DNA of 64,000 nt from an uncultured Clostridia bacterium (GCA_937876985.1 CALEFT010000052.1:28042-92041); one strand, 5' to 3'. Numbered from the stretch's first letter, positions 46,438 to 55,638 are shown. The notes: generated from the sequence alone by a model not told the origin. Translations and numbers: made by a program.

Positions 46438-46826
46438 GAGAACTTGATGTAATAACGAGATTTTTTAGAACTGTCCAAGCAAGTCTTAATAAGGTAGAGG
46501 ATAATAGCACGGAAGCGAAACTTGCTGAGAACATAATTTATGCAATAACGATGCTAATCGCGTTTGTTGTGATAATCATATCAGAGTCCTTTCCGCAGCT
46601 ATTTACAAAGCAGGCAGCAATAGTAATAATCATTATCTCAGGAATCATCGTTGGCGCTTCGCTCACTGCGTGGATTATGGCGCGAATTTTGCTCAAGAAT
46701 AATGCGTTCGGCGAGGACGAGACCCCAGTTGACCACTATGGTTACTTCCGCGATATCTATAGCGTGCATCCCAATGATTACATGGCGGTTCAAATTGAGA
46801 GAACGCGCAAGCACGAGAATAAATAA
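46434..46826 (+). CDS. Small membrane partner protein, cluster copy 3
   Basis: This 130-residue protein has two hydrophobic segments (about 32-52 and 60-85) and a cytoplasmic tail with NAFGEDETPVDHYGYFRDI and MAVQIERT, matching the paralogue at 44691. It overlaps the zinc-ribbon gene by four bases, so the pair is translationally coupled. It is the last gene of the locus; an SDR gene follows after about 120 bases. Confidence 0.65.
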   Translation: MRELDVITRFFRTVQASLNKVEDNSTEAKLAENIIYAITMLIAFVVIIISESFPQLFTKQAAIVIIIISGIIVGASLTAWIMARILLKNNAFGEDETPVDHYGYFRDIYSVHPNDYMAVQIERTRKHENK

Positions 46827-46948
46827 TGTTGCTATACGAAGAAATTTGCTACTAAATCTGATATAAATGCGGCGTATTTCACATCGCGAAAAGCATTTTT
46901 TCTGTATTATATTTGAGAAAATACTTTTCGATGGTGGAGGGAAAACGC

Positions 46949-47971
46949 ATGCGAGCTTTATTTATTGGTGGTACTGGTACAATCAGCATGGCAATTACAA
47001 AATTGCTAGCAAAGGATCCAAATTGGGAACTATATTTGCTTAACCGTGGCAGCAGAACTTCGGAACTTCCAGAGGGCGTCAAGGTGATTAACGCAGATGT
47101 GAACAACGAGGATGAAGCGAGGGCTGCAATTGGCGATTTGACATTTGACACAGTCTGCGACTTTATTGGATTTGTTCCAAGTCAGCTTGAGAGAGACTAT
47201 CGTTTGTTTGCTGGGATTACGAAGCAGTTCATGTATATTAGCTCCGCGTCAGCTTATCAAAAGCCACTTTCTGATTATAGAATTACTGAGGGAACTCCTC
47301 TTGCTAACCCATATTGGCAATACTCGCGTGACAAGATTGCTTGCGAGGAGTTTTTAATGAAGATGTATCGTGAGAACAATTTCCCAATTACTATCATTCG
47401 CCCAAGCCATACATATGACGAGCGTTCTGTTCCACTTGGTGTGCACGGTTCTCGTGGTAGCTGGCAGGTAGTAAAGCGAATGATCGACGGTAAGCCAGTA
47501 ATTATTCATGGCGATGGTACTTCGCTATGGACAATGACACATAATAGCGATTTCGCGAAGGCATTTGTTGGCCTAATGGGAAATGCGCATGCTATCGGTG
47601 AGAGCTTCCAGATTACTTCAGACGAGTCTGTTACTTGGAATCAGGTCTATGCTGCAATTGCTGATGCACTTGGCGTAGAGCTTAAGCCATATTATGTTTC
47701 TTCTGACTTCCTCGCGAAGGCTGGTCCGAACTTCGATTTTGAAGGCTCATTAATCGGTGACAAGGCAAATTCAGTAGTATTCAACAACACAAAACTCAAG
47801 CAGGCAGTTCCTGGTTTTGTTGCTACTGTTCGCTTCGATCAGGGAATGAGAATGGCTATCGAGAATGTTCTATCTAAGCCAGAACTTCAGGTAGAAGACC
47901 CAGAGTTTGACGCTTGGTGTGACAAGGTAATCGAGAAACTTGAGGAAGCGAAGAGCGCAATTCTTGCATAA
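46949..47971 (+). CDS. NAD(P)-dependent epimerase/reductase (extended SDR)
   Basis: This 340-residue protein has a Rossmann start MRALFIGGTGTIS, DFIGFVPSQLERDY after the third strand, and the SDR catalytic pattern YISSASAYQ followed by YSRDK, with the Tyr-x3-Lys pair. The C-terminal half binds the substrate. Extended SDRs act on nucleotide sugars or related compounds; here the substrate is not clear and no sugar operon is adjacent. I chose 46949 because GGAGG lies nine bases upstream. A terminator follows. Confidence 0.78.
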   Translation: MRALFIGGTGTISMAITKLLAKDPNWELYLLNRGSRTSELPEGVKVINADVNNEDEARAAIGDLTFDTVCDFIGFVPSQLERDYRLFAGITKQFMYISSASAYQKPLSDYRITEGTPLANPYWQYSRDKIACEEFLMKMYRENNFPITIIRPSHTYDERSVPLGVHGSRGSWQVVKRMIDGKPVIIHGDGTSLWTMTHNSDFAKAFVGLMGNAHAIGESFQITSDESVTWNQVYAAIADALGVELKPYYVSSDFLAKAGPNFDFEGSLIGDKANSVVFNNTKLKQAVPGFVATVRFDQGMRMAIENVLSKPELQVEDPEFDAWCDKVIEKLEEAKSAILA

Positions 47972-48035
47972 TTACTCTTGTGGGTGCTGATAGCTTCTTA
48001 ACTGTGGGGCAGGTAAGAAGCATCTTATGAAGAGA

Positions 48036-48068
48036 CCCGTCTATTCTTTAGAAAATAGACGGGCCTTT
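48036..48068 (+). terminator. Terminator of the SDR gene
   Basis: CCCGTCTATT pairs with AATAGACGGG, followed by CCTTT. A second hairpin with GCTTCTTA and TAAGAAGC lies just upstream (47993-48021). Confidence 0.75.
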
Positions 48069-48101
48069 ACATGTTTTGGTCAATTATTCGTAATATTATT
48101 T

Positions 48102-48134
48102 CTGTCAGATTAACTGTCAGATTAACTGTCAGAC
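48102..48134. repeat. 12-bp tandem repeat
   Basis: CTGTCAGATTAA occurs twice and is followed by a partial third unit CTGTCAGAC. It lies between the SDR terminator and the 3-prime end of the thioredoxin gene. It has no spacer structure and is not a CRISPR. Confidence 0.8.
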
Positions 48135-48165
48135 TATCGGAGCTTTCGCAAGAAACGTGAGGAGT

Positions 48166-48870
48166 TTACATCTCTTCTTTCTCGAGTGCCTTCTCGTCGT
48201 CGCGCTCAAACTTTTGAAGTTCCTTGAGTTCCTTTTCTCTTGCGCGCTCCTCAGTTCTTTGCATGCGCTCGAGTTCCTTTTCTTCCTTGCGCTCTGCACG
48301 TTCCTCGTACTTTTCCATCTTCTCTCTTTCGTGCTCTAGCTTACGTTCTGCACGAGCCTCTGTCTTACCAATTTTCTTGAGGTCGTGGAGCTCTACCTTT
48401 TCGCGATGGTTGAGGTGTCTGTCGGACAAAGCCTTGTCAATTACAGTAAGTAGGTGCTCGCGTGGCTTGAAGCCAGCAATCTGGAATAGGATGTCGCCGT
48501 CGTCAACCATGATAAGTGTTGGCACGCTAGTTACTCTGTATACTTCAGCAAGCTCTAGTTCGTCGTCAACATCGGCCTTGAGGATGATGAAGTCATCACG
48601 CATGCCGCAAATCTCGTCAATTACTGGAGATAGCATCTGGCATGGTCCGCACCAAGTCGCATAAAAATCGATTAGCACTGGTCTATCTGCGTTCTCGATA
48701 ATCTTGTCGTGCTCTTCCTTTGTAACCTTTGTTGGCTTCTTGTCCTTGTTTACATCTTTCTTGCATCCCATAGATTTCTCCTTTCCGCAATTTTGCTCAT
48801 AGCTCATATCATTTGCCTTGCTCTCGCACTCCGAGTTCTCGCAGTGCTTGTTCTCATTTAAGTTTTCCAT
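48166..48870 (-). CDS. Thioredoxin with cysteine-rich head and coiled-coil tail
   Basis: This 234-residue protein contains a standard thioredoxin domain (about 48-155) with active site WCGPC at 73-77 and the cis-Pro in SVPTLIM. It is unusual at both ends. The N-terminal 45 residues hold four extra Cys in a polar stretch (KHCENSEC and CGKEKSMGC), and residues 155-234 are almost wholly Glu/Lys/Arg in a heptad-like coiled coil. Ordinary thioredoxins have about 105 residues. The extensions could dock a partner or oligomerise the enzyme. AGGAG precedes the chosen ATG at 48870; a longer frame is possible. Confidence 0.85.
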   Translation of the reverse strand: MENLNENKHCENSECESKANDMSYEQNCGKEKSMGCKKDVNKDKKPTKVTKEEHDKIIENADRPVLIDFYATWCGPCQMLSPVIDEICGMRDDFIILKADVDDELELAEVYRVTSVPTLIMVDDGDILFQIAGFKPREHLLTVIDKALSDRHLNHREKVELHDLKKIGKTEARAERKLEHEREKMEKYEERAERKEEKELERMQRTEERAREKELKELQKFERDDEKALEKEEM

Positions 48871-49040
48871 TTCTTTTCTCCTTTTTTGTTTGCTTAGCAC
48901 TTTTGTGCTTGCAATTTTATTTTACAAGGAGTGCAAACTACTCTAGTAACGCATGATACAAAATCTTCGGCGAAAAGCACGACATCCTAGTTTAATATTG
49001 TGGCATGCTTCTTTGATGGTTTAATTTGCGATAAAGTAAA

Positions 49041-49068
49041 GCCCCCGAAGTTTTATCGCTTCGAGGGC
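49041..49068 (-). terminator. Terminator of the asnS-asnA operon
   Basis: On the minus strand GCCCTCGAAG pairs with CTTCGGGGGC, followed by TTTACTTT. Confidence 0.85.
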
Positions 49069-49115
49069 GTCTTGATTTGCTAATTGTTTTTTTTCGTTTG
49101 ATTTATGGCTTCATA

Positions 49116-50126
49116 TTATAGTAGTGTGATGCCATACTTCTCGAATTCATCGAGCATGTCCTTTGGCCAAACGGAAGCTTGGACTTCTCCGATGTGGGCC
49201 TTTTCGAGGAGGAGCATGCAAAGACGAGATTGTCCGATTCCGCCTCCGATTGTAAGTGGCAGTGTGCCGTCAGCAATCATGCGGTGGTAGTCGAACTTGA
49301 GTCTATCCTCTGCGCCACGTGCTTTAAGCTGTGTCTCCAAGGATTCGCTATCTACTCGAATTCCCATGGATGAAATCTCGAGAGCTTCTTCGAGCACCGG
49401 ATTCCAGATCATGAGGTCGCCGTTCAAGGCCCAATCGTCATAGTCTGGAGCTCTGCCGTCGTGTGGCTCCCCGTTTGAAAGCGGTGCACCAATCTGCATG
49501 ATAAATACCGTGCCATGCTCCTTAACAATCTTGTTCTCACGCTCTTTGCCTGTAAGGTCAGGATACATGTCGAGGAGTTCTTGTGATGTGATGAAGAAAG
49601 GCTCTTCGCAGATTGTATTTGTGAGCTGTGGGTAGCGAAGACTAGTCTTGCGCTTTGTGTATACGATAGCCTTCACGATGGCGCGAACAGTGTCCTTCAA
49701 AAATCCTACATTGCGCTGCTCTGGAGTGATTACACGCTCCCAGTCCCACTGGTCTACAAAAATCGAGTGGATGTTGTCTACGCTGTCGTCACGTCTTAGC
49801 GCATTCATATCTGTGTAGATACCCTCGCCAGGTTTATAGCCATAGCGGTAGAGTGCAAGTCTTTTCCACTTAGCAAGTGACTGTACAACCTCTGCATCCG
49901 TCTCAATCTCCTTAATGGAGAAATTTACCTTGCGCTCTACACCGTTAAGGTCATCGTTGATGCCGCTATTTGTCGATACGATAAGTGGTGCAGTAACGCG
50001 GTCTAGCATAAGCGCAAATGAAAGCGCCTGCTGAAAAACATCCTTTATATGCTTGATGGCATGCTGAGTTTCTCGAAGTGATAGCTGAGACTTATAGCCA
50101 TCTGGAATTTTGATTGAATGTGACAT
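49116..50126 (-). CDS. asnA: Aspartate--ammonia ligase
   Basis: AsnA makes asparagine from aspartate, ammonia and ATP. The 336-residue protein resembles class II tRNA synthetase catalytic cores. Visible motifs are LMLDRVTAPLIVSTNSGIND, SIFVDQWDWERVI, GRAPDYDDW and GGGIGQSRLCMLLLEKAHIG. It lies 18 bases downstream of asnS with AGAGGTGA before its start, so both are made from one message. Production of asparagine and its loading onto tRNA are thus linked. Confidence 0.95.
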   Translation of the reverse strand: MSHSIKIPDGYKSQLSLRETQHAIKHIKDVFQQALSFALMLDRVTAPLIVSTNSGINDDLNGVERKVNFSIKEIETDAEVVQSLAKWKRLALYRYGYKPGEGIYTDMNALRRDDSVDNIHSIFVDQWDWERVITPEQRNVGFLKDTVRAIVKAIVYTKRKTSLRYPQLTNTICEEPFFITSQELLDMYPDLTGKERENKIVKEHGTVFIMQIGAPLSNGEPHDGRAPDYDDWALNGDLMIWNPVLEEALEISSMGIRVDSESLETQLKARGAEDRLKFDYHRMIADGTLPLTIGGGIGQSRLCMLLLEKAHIGEVQASVWPKDMLDEFEKYGITLL

Positions 50127-50144
50127 ATTTCACCTCTATTATGC

Positions 50145-51515
50145 TTATCTAACGTTTCCAACTGTTCTTGGGTAGAGAACTACGTCGCGAATATTAGATA
50201 CGCCTGTGCAATACATGATTAGTCTCTCAAAGCCGAGACCAAAACCGCCATGTGGCACAGAACCATACTTACGAAGGTCTAGATAGTCGCCATATAGGTC
50301 GAGGTTCATTCCACGAATGTTCATTGCTTCGACGAGCTTATCGTAGTTAGCTTCACGCTCGGAACCACCAATAATCTCGCCAACGCCAGGAACGAGCAAG
50401 TCAACGGCAGCTACGGTCTTGCCGTCATCATTTTGCTTCATGTAGAAGGACTTGATCTCCTTAGGGTAGTTTGTAACAAATACTGCCTTGCCGAAGATTG
50501 TCTCGGAAATGTATCTCTCGTGCTCTGTCTGCAAATCGCAGCCCCACTCAACTTTGTACTGGAAGTCTACGTCTGCCTTCTTGAGTAGCTCTATTGCCTC
50601 AGTGTATGTAATGGTGCCGAAGTCCTCAGAAATGAGCTTGTTAAGTCTGTCCTTCAAGCCCTTCTCGAAAAACTTGTCGAAGAAGTCCATCTCGTTTGGA
50701 CACTTCTCGAGAACCTGTCCAATTACGAACTTGATCATCTCTTCTGCAAGCTCGATGATGTCAGGAAGCTCAGCAAAAGCAACCTCTGGCTCTACATGCC
50801 AGAACTCAGCAAGGTGTCTTGGTGTATTGGAGTTCTCGGCTCTGAAGCTTGGTCCAAATGTGTAAATCTTACCCATTGCCATTGCAGCAGTCTCGCCCTC
50901 GAGCTGACCAGAAACGCTAAGTCCTGCCTTTGTACCGAAAAAGTCATTTGTGTAATAGTCCTCTTCGTTAGTATATTCAGTTGTATATCCGTTTGTAGTA
51001 ACCTGGAACATCTCTCCGGCACCTTCGCAGTCACTGCCAGTGATAAGTGGAGTGTTCACATATACAAAGTTCTTCTTCTGGAAAAACTCGTGAATCGCAG
51101 CAGCCATTACGCTTCTAACACGGAAAACTGCATTGAAGGTATTTGTGCGAAGTCTAAGATGTGGCATAGTTCTCAAGAACTCAAGAGTATGTCTCTTCTT
51201 CTGTAGTGGATAGTCCTGTGGAGCTGGTCCAAGTAGTGTTAATGTGTCTGCATTTACTTCAACGATATTCTGAGCAGAAGGAACAAGCTGACCTTCTACC
51301 TTAATTGCGCATCCAACCTTGAGCATTTCCTCATATTCGAGGCCCTTGCTCTTGTCGATTACAATCTGTAAATGCTTCAAGCTTGTTCCATCGTTGAGTT
51401 CGATAAATGCAACATTCTTCGAATCACGAGCCGTTCTAACCCAACCGCAAACAGTCACGTTATTATTAATAAGCGCCTCGTTTTCAAAAATTTCTTTGAT
51501 GTCAATGTGTTGCAT
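50145..51515 (-). CDS. asnS: Asparaginyl-tRNA synthetase
   Basis: This 456-residue class IIb synthetase charges tRNA-Asn. It has an N-terminal OB-fold (VCGWVRTARDSKNVAFIEL) and a catalytic domain with RNTFNAVFRVRSVM, FGPSFRAENSNTPRHLAEF and GGFGLGFERLIMY. AGGAG precedes the start. No T-box signature was found in the 150 bases between this gene and the divergent alaX gene, so any asparagine control must be elsewhere. It is the first gene of the operon with asnA. Confidence 0.96.
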   Translation of the reverse strand: MQHIDIKEIFENEALINNNVTVCGWVRTARDSKNVAFIELNDGTSLKHLQIVIDKSKGLEYEEMLKVGCAIKVEGQLVPSAQNIVEVNADTLTLLGPAPQDYPLQKKRHTLEFLRTMPHLRLRTNTFNAVFRVRSVMAAAIHEFFQKKNFVYVNTPLITGSDCEGAGEMFQVTTNGYTTEYTNEEDYYTNDFFGTKAGLSVSGQLEGETAAMAMGKIYTFGPSFRAENSNTPRHLAEFWHVEPEVAFAELPDIIELAEEMIKFVIGQVLEKCPNEMDFFDKFFEKGLKDRLNKLISEDFGTITYTEAIELLKKADVDFQYKVEWGCDLQTEHERYISETIFGKAVFVTNYPKEIKSFYMKQNDDGKTVAAVDLLVPGVGEIIGGSEREANYDKLVEAMNIRGMNLDLYGDYLDLRKYGSVPHGGFGLGFERLIMYCTGVSNIRDVVLYPRTVGNVR

Positions 51516-51667
51516 AATAAATCTCCTCTCAAAAACTTTACGGAACTAATACTATTAAGTATCAAGTCAATATAATATCACACAAGTCCCAAATGTGCGA
51601 TAAATTCTTATTTATATAGAGAGTTTTGTTATATAATAAGCCCTAGTTTATTGAACTCGAGGTAGAA

Positions 51668-52948
51668 ATGACAGACAAACTTTATTTGAAAGATGCATAT
51701 TGTAGTAGTTTTGACGCGACAATCGTAAGCGTTGAGCCTTGTGACAGTGGCGATGCACATGGCGAAGCTAACGGCGTAAATAAGATGGCGCAGAAGTTTT
51801 GCGTCGTGCTAGACCGCACGGCGTTTTTTCCAGAGGGTGGCGGCCAGCCAAGCGATGTTGGTACAATTGGTGGCGTAGAAGTTGTGGATGTTCAGATTTC
51901 CAATGGAATTATTAAGCATTACGTAACTGGCGTTCTCACGGATGACATAAAGGTTGGTTCGAAGGTAACTTGCGAGCTTTGCTTTAAGACGCGATACGAG
52001 AGGATGCAGGGACATACGGGCGAGCACATTTTGTCCGGTATCGTACATAAGCGCTTCGGCTACGATAATGTTGGTTTTCACATGAGTTCTAGCGAACGTC
52101 TGATTACGGTAGACTTTAATGGTCCACTTACTCCTGAAGAGATTGTTGAGGTAGAACTTGCTGCTAATGATGCAATTTACAAAAACGCGAGTGTTACAGC
52201 ATATTTCCCATCTGAAGAAGAGCTTGCGACGCTGGATTTTCGAAGCAAAAAGGAGCTAACTGAAGACCTTCGCATCATCAGAATTGGCGAAGATATAGAC
52301 TGTTGCGCCTGCTGTGCACCTCATGTAGCGACAACGGGTGAGGTCGGACTTATCAAAATCATTGATTTTTACCCATATAAGAAGGGCGTTCGAATCGAGA
52401 TGCTTGCAGGCAAAAATGCGCTTCTTGACTATATTGAGCTTAACAAAAAAATAAAGGAATTGATGCGAATTACTTCTGCCCCTAGAACTGACGTTTCTCG
52501 CATAGTTAGAGAGAAATATGACTCATATAACGAACTTAACTATGAATTCCAGAAGCTTTCTAACAGGCTTGCTTTCGCAGAAATGAAGCTTAATACTACG
52601 CATGGAATTTCCTATGCGATTTTGTCGTCAGAGGACATAAGTTTTGACGACTTACGCTATTGTGCAAACAAGATTTTGGAGCAAGACGATAGCGAGGAAG
52701 TGAAGCTGTGCTTGCTTTTCGCGAGGGGCAAAGACGCTAATCTTGACCAAGCTGCTTCTTCGGACGAAGCAAGCGAGTACGCATATGTTGTCTCTAGCAA
52801 AAAAGGCGACGTAGGCGCGGTAGTAAAGGCGCTTAATAGCAAGTTCGCTGGCAAGGGAGGCGGCAGAAATGGCTATGCACAAGGCCGTCTCGAGAAAGCG
52901 AGCGACGCGCAAATCATTGATTTTATTTTGGACATAGCAAAGGAGTAA
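51668..52948 (+). CDS. Alanyl-tRNA editing protein, long AlaX type
   Basis: This 426-residue protein is a free-standing homologue of the AlaRS editing domain and should hydrolyse Ser- or Gly-tRNA-Ala. The N-terminal part has RTAFFPEGGGQPSDVG, the zinc ligands HTGEH (residues 116-120) and the Cys-x3-His pair in CCACCAPH near 215. A coiled segment and a DHHA1-like C-terminal domain ending KGGGRNGYAQGRLE make it the long form. GAGG precedes the start. The following permease gene starts four bases after its stop, so they are co-transcribed. Its link with the permease is unexplained. Confidence 0.88.
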   Translation: MTDKLYLKDAYCSSFDATIVSVEPCDSGDAHGEANGVNKMAQKFCVVLDRTAFFPEGGGQPSDVGTIGGVEVVDVQISNGIIKHYVTGVLTDDIKVGSKVTCELCFKTRYERMQGHTGEHILSGIVHKRFGYDNVGFHMSSSERLITVDFNGPLTPEEIVEVELAANDAIYKNASVTAYFPSEEELATLDFRSKKELTEDLRIIRIGEDIDCCACCAPHVATTGEVGLIKIIDFYPYKKGVRIEMLAGKNALLDYIELNKKIKELMRITSAPRTDVSRIVREKYDSYNELNYEFQKLSNRLAFAEMKLNTTHGISYAILSSEDISFDDLRYCANKILEQDDSEEVKLCLLFARGKDANLDQAASSDEASEYAYVVSSKKGDVGAVVKALNSKFAGKGGGRNGYAQGRLEKASDAQIIDFILDIAKE

Positions 52949-52952
52949 GGCA

Positions 52953-54110
52953 ATGCTTCTAGTTGCAGGAATCGCGGCAGTTTTGATGACGATAGTCGCC
53001 CTCTTTCTTGGCGCAGTTCAAGTCCAAGATTTGCTGTCGTTTATAAAATTTGACACACTCGCGATGCTGTTTAGCCTAATGGCAGTGGTCGTCATGCTCG
53101 AACGAATAGGCGCAGTCAAGGTCGTATCCCAAAGCCTTCTCCGCCACGCCCGAAAAGGCTCCGGCCTCACACTAGCAATGGTGATGCTCCCGTTTTTCTT
53201 ATCAATGATTGTAACGAACGATGTGGCACTAATCAGTATGGTTCCGCTTGCGATTGCGACGATGCGCGCGGCTCATTTTGAGAAGCAGCTCCCTTGGGTG
53301 ATTTGTTTGCAGACGGTCGCCGCGAACCTAGGCAGCATGGCAACACCGATTGGAAATCCGCAGAACATTCATCTTGTTACTTTCTATAAGATTCCTGTTG
53401 CCGAATTTATGGTAGCGTTTTTGCCTTTTACAATGGTCGCTTTTGTCTGCCTTGTTGTCGCATGTTTCTTTACACTTCGTGGCCGTGATGTTAATGCAGA
53501 AACACCGAATAAGAATACTCAATCTGAGACCTGTGGCGACGCCTCGCTTGGCATTAGAGCAAAAATAGTTATCGGTATCTGCATCGTCTTGTTCGCGATT
53601 TGCATCGCCGCGGTTAGTGGTGCGATTAGTGTTTGGATTGCTACCGCTTTTGTACTTGTCGCAGTGCTTGTGTTTGATGTGCGTGCACTTACTAAGGTTG
53701 ATTATTCACTGCTTTTGACATTTGTGTTCTTCTTTATATTTGCTGGCTGTATCGGTGCAATTCCACAGGTAGTAGATGTGATTACACGCGCCTTTAGCGG
53801 TAACGAATTCTGGTGTGCAGTAGGTGCGAGCCAAATAATAAGCAATGTGCCAGCAGCTGTATTGCTATCGAATTTTACAAGCAACTATCGTGAGCTTTTG
53901 TTAGGCGTAAATATTGGTGGACTTGGAACTCCAATAGCTTCTCTTGCAACACTAATCTCGTACAACTTATATGCAAAAGCTGAGCGTGAGTCGATAAACG
54001 AAGATGGCGTAAATAAACATAATGGTGCTACGAGATTTCTGGCACTATATTTGCTTGTGAGTGTGGTAGGGATTTTGGGTTTGTACATGGCTAAGTTATT
54101 GATTCTCTAA
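52953..54110 (+). CDS. Anion permease of the ArsB/NhaD (ion transporter) superfamily
   Basis: This 385-residue membrane protein has about ten hydrophobic segments. TNDVALISMVPLAI (about 90-103), GSMATPIGNPQNIHL and, in the second half, SNVPAAVLLSNFT are the paired re-entrant signatures of ArsB/NhaD/CitM-type carriers. The substrate could be a dicarboxylate, arsenite or a cation; the sequence does not decide. It has AAGGAG before the start and is coupled to the AlaX gene. No arsenic-resistance genes are adjacent. Confidence 0.8.
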   Translation: MLLVAGIAAVLMTIVALFLGAVQVQDLLSFIKFDTLAMLFSLMAVVVMLERIGAVKVVSQSLLRHARKGSGLTLAMVMLPFFLSMIVTNDVALISMVPLAIATMRAAHFEKQLPWVICLQTVAANLGSMATPIGNPQNIHLVTFYKIPVAEFMVAFLPFTMVAFVCLVVACFFTLRGRDVNAETPNKNTQSETCGDASLGIRAKIVIGICIVLFAICIAAVSGAISVWIATAFVLVAVLVFDVRALTKVDYSLLLTFVFFFIFAGCIGAIPQVVDVITRAFSGNEFWCAVGASQIISNVPAAVLLSNFTSNYRELLLGVNIGGLGTPIASLATLISYNLYAKAERESINEDGVNKHNGATRFLALYLLVSVVGILGLYMAKLLIL

Positions 54111-54158
54111 CAAAACATGTTGTGCTAAGAAAAAGTAAAAAAACGCAATGTTTCCAAA

Positions 54159-54187
54159 TTGAAAGTAAGATATGCGGGGGTTATAAT
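54159..54187 (+). promoter_or_regulatory. Sigma-A promoter of the amidohydrolase gene
   Basis: TTGAAA (54159-54164) and TATAAT (54182-54187) are separated by exactly 17 bases. The gene starts 37 bases after the -10. Confidence 0.8.
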
Positions 54188-54223
54188 GCCTAGCGAATTT
54201 GAATTAAGGAAGGTGAACCAAAA

Positions 54224-55045
54224 ATGGAATCTTCAGTAAATAATAATAAAAGACAGAGAATTTTCGACGCGCACTGTCATATTTATCCAGCAAAAATTGC
54301 TGCGGCAGCTGCTGACAGTATTGGCGCGTTTTACGATATACCAATTGAGAACGATGGCAAGGTAGAGACACTTCTTGCCAAGGGCGAAAAAGCAGGAGTA
54401 ACACGCTATCTTGTTCATTCTGTCTCCACGACGCCAAAGCAAGTCAAGTCAATCAATGAATTTATTAGCTCGCAGGTTTCTGAGCATCCTGACAAGTTTG
54501 TAGGCTTTGGTACACTGCATCAGGATAGCGAGGATATTGAGGGTGATGTTGCTCATTTGCTTGAACTCGGCCTTCGCGGCGTGAAGCTACATCCAGATTT
54601 TCAGAAGTGCGCACTCGATTCGGAGGAAGCATACAATGTGTGCCGTGCTTTTGCTGGCAAGGTACCGCTTCTAGTTCATGCAGGAGACAGCAGATATAAC
54701 TTCTCGAATCCTAATCAGCTTCTTGCCCTTATGGAAAAGCTTCCAGACCTAGTCGTAATCGCAGCTCATTTTGGTGGCTGGTCGAAGTGGTCAGATGCGA
54801 GCGAGGTTCTTGCTGGACATCCAAATCTTTACGTAGATTCTTCGTCGAGTCTTTATTCGCTCGATTCAAAAACTGCATATGAGCTCGTGCACCGTTTTGG
54901 TGTGGACAGAGTGCTTTTCGGGACGGACTATCCTATGTGGTCTATCGAGACGGAGCTTGAACGCTTCCACAAAATGGGTCTTACGAAGGAAGAAGAAGCA
55001 AAAATCCTATACGATAATGCCGCAAACTTGCTTGGTATAGTATAA
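54224..55045 (+). CDS. Amidohydrolase family metal-dependent hydrolase
   Basis: This 273-residue TIM-barrel protein has the amidohydrolase-2 metal-ligand set: IFDAHCHIYP near residue 14, GVKLHPDFQ, VPLLVHAGDSRY, VIAAHFGGW and the catalytic Asp in LFGTDYPMW. Family members hydrolyse lactones or decarboxylate aromatic acids; the substrate is unknown. It has its own promoter and a GGAAGGTG site. The tsaE gene follows after 74 bases and may be read from the same message. Confidence 0.82.
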   Translation: MESSVNNNKRQRIFDAHCHIYPAKIAAAAADSIGAFYDIPIENDGKVETLLAKGEKAGVTRYLVHSVSTTPKQVKSINEFISSQVSEHPDKFVGFGTLHQDSEDIEGDVAHLLELGLRGVKLHPDFQKCALDSEEAYNVCRAFAGKVPLLVHAGDSRYNFSNPNQLLALMEKLPDLVVIAAHFGGWSKWSDASEVLAGHPNLYVDSSSSLYSLDSKTAYELVHRFGVDRVLFGTDYPMWSIETELERFHKMGLTKEEEAKILYDNAANLLGIV

Positions 55046-55119
55046 TCAAGTGAGTTTGGTGGCGAATAGTTAAGGCGCACGAAACAAAATATTTGCTAGA
55101 GAAATGCGTGAGGGGATAA

Positions 55120-55638
55120 ATGGCGAACAACCACGAGATCAAGATTAAGACATATAGTCCGGAGCAAACGGAGCAGGTCGGAGAGGCAATCGGAAATTGG
55201 CTCGAGGTTGGCGATGTCTTGACTTTGGATGGTGATCTTGGTGCAGGCAAGACCTGTCTTACGCGTGGTATTGCTCGCGGCGCGAAGTTTGCTGGCCGCG
55301 TCACCAGCCCGACTTTTACAATTGTGAATGAGTATGTGGGTGGGCGCATCAAGCTTTTCCATTTTGATACATACCGCTTGGAGGGCGTTGATGACTTCTA
55401 TGCTTCTGGCCTCGACGAGTATTTTGACGACGACGGCGCGTCCATCATCGAGTGGAGCAGCATCATTGAAGAGGCCTTGCCTGCGGACGCTTTTCGCGCA
55501 GGGATATTCGGAGTAGGCGACGAGCGAGAGCTCAAAATCGAACTTCCATCTAGCGCAAACAAACATATTTTGGACCGCTTCGAAAAGCTTTCCGCTACTT
55601 TATCCGAGCTATCCTTTGGTGCTGGAGGTGACCTATGA
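55120..55638 (+). CDS. tsaE: tRNA threonylcarbamoyladenosine ATPase TsaE
   Basis: TsaE is the ATPase that drives the TsaB-TsaD complex when it makes t6A at position 37 of ANN-decoding tRNAs. The 172-residue protein has Walker A GDLGAGKT at 38-45, SPTFTIVNEY near 66 and the IIEWS block near residue 108. GAGGGG precedes the start and the stop overlaps the tsaB-rimI start (ATGA). A motif copy (55580-55588) encodes Phe-Glu-Lys-Leu. Confidence 0.94.
   Translation: MANNHEIKIKTYSPEQTEQVGEAIGNWLEVGDVLTLDGDLGAGKTCLTRGIARGAKFAGRVTSPTFTIVNEYVGGRIKLFHFDTYRLEGVDDFYASGLDEYFDDDGASIIEWSSIIEEALPADAFRAGIFGVGDERELKIELPSSANKHILDRFEKLSATLSELSFGAGGDL

Noticed and set aside
48102..48134. Possible CRISPR array
   Set aside because: It is a 12-base tandem repeat without spacers, has under three units, and no cas genes are in the window.
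51516..51667. T-box leader for asnS
   Set aside because: No TGGNACCGCG core or terminator is present in the interval between asnS and the divergent alaX gene.
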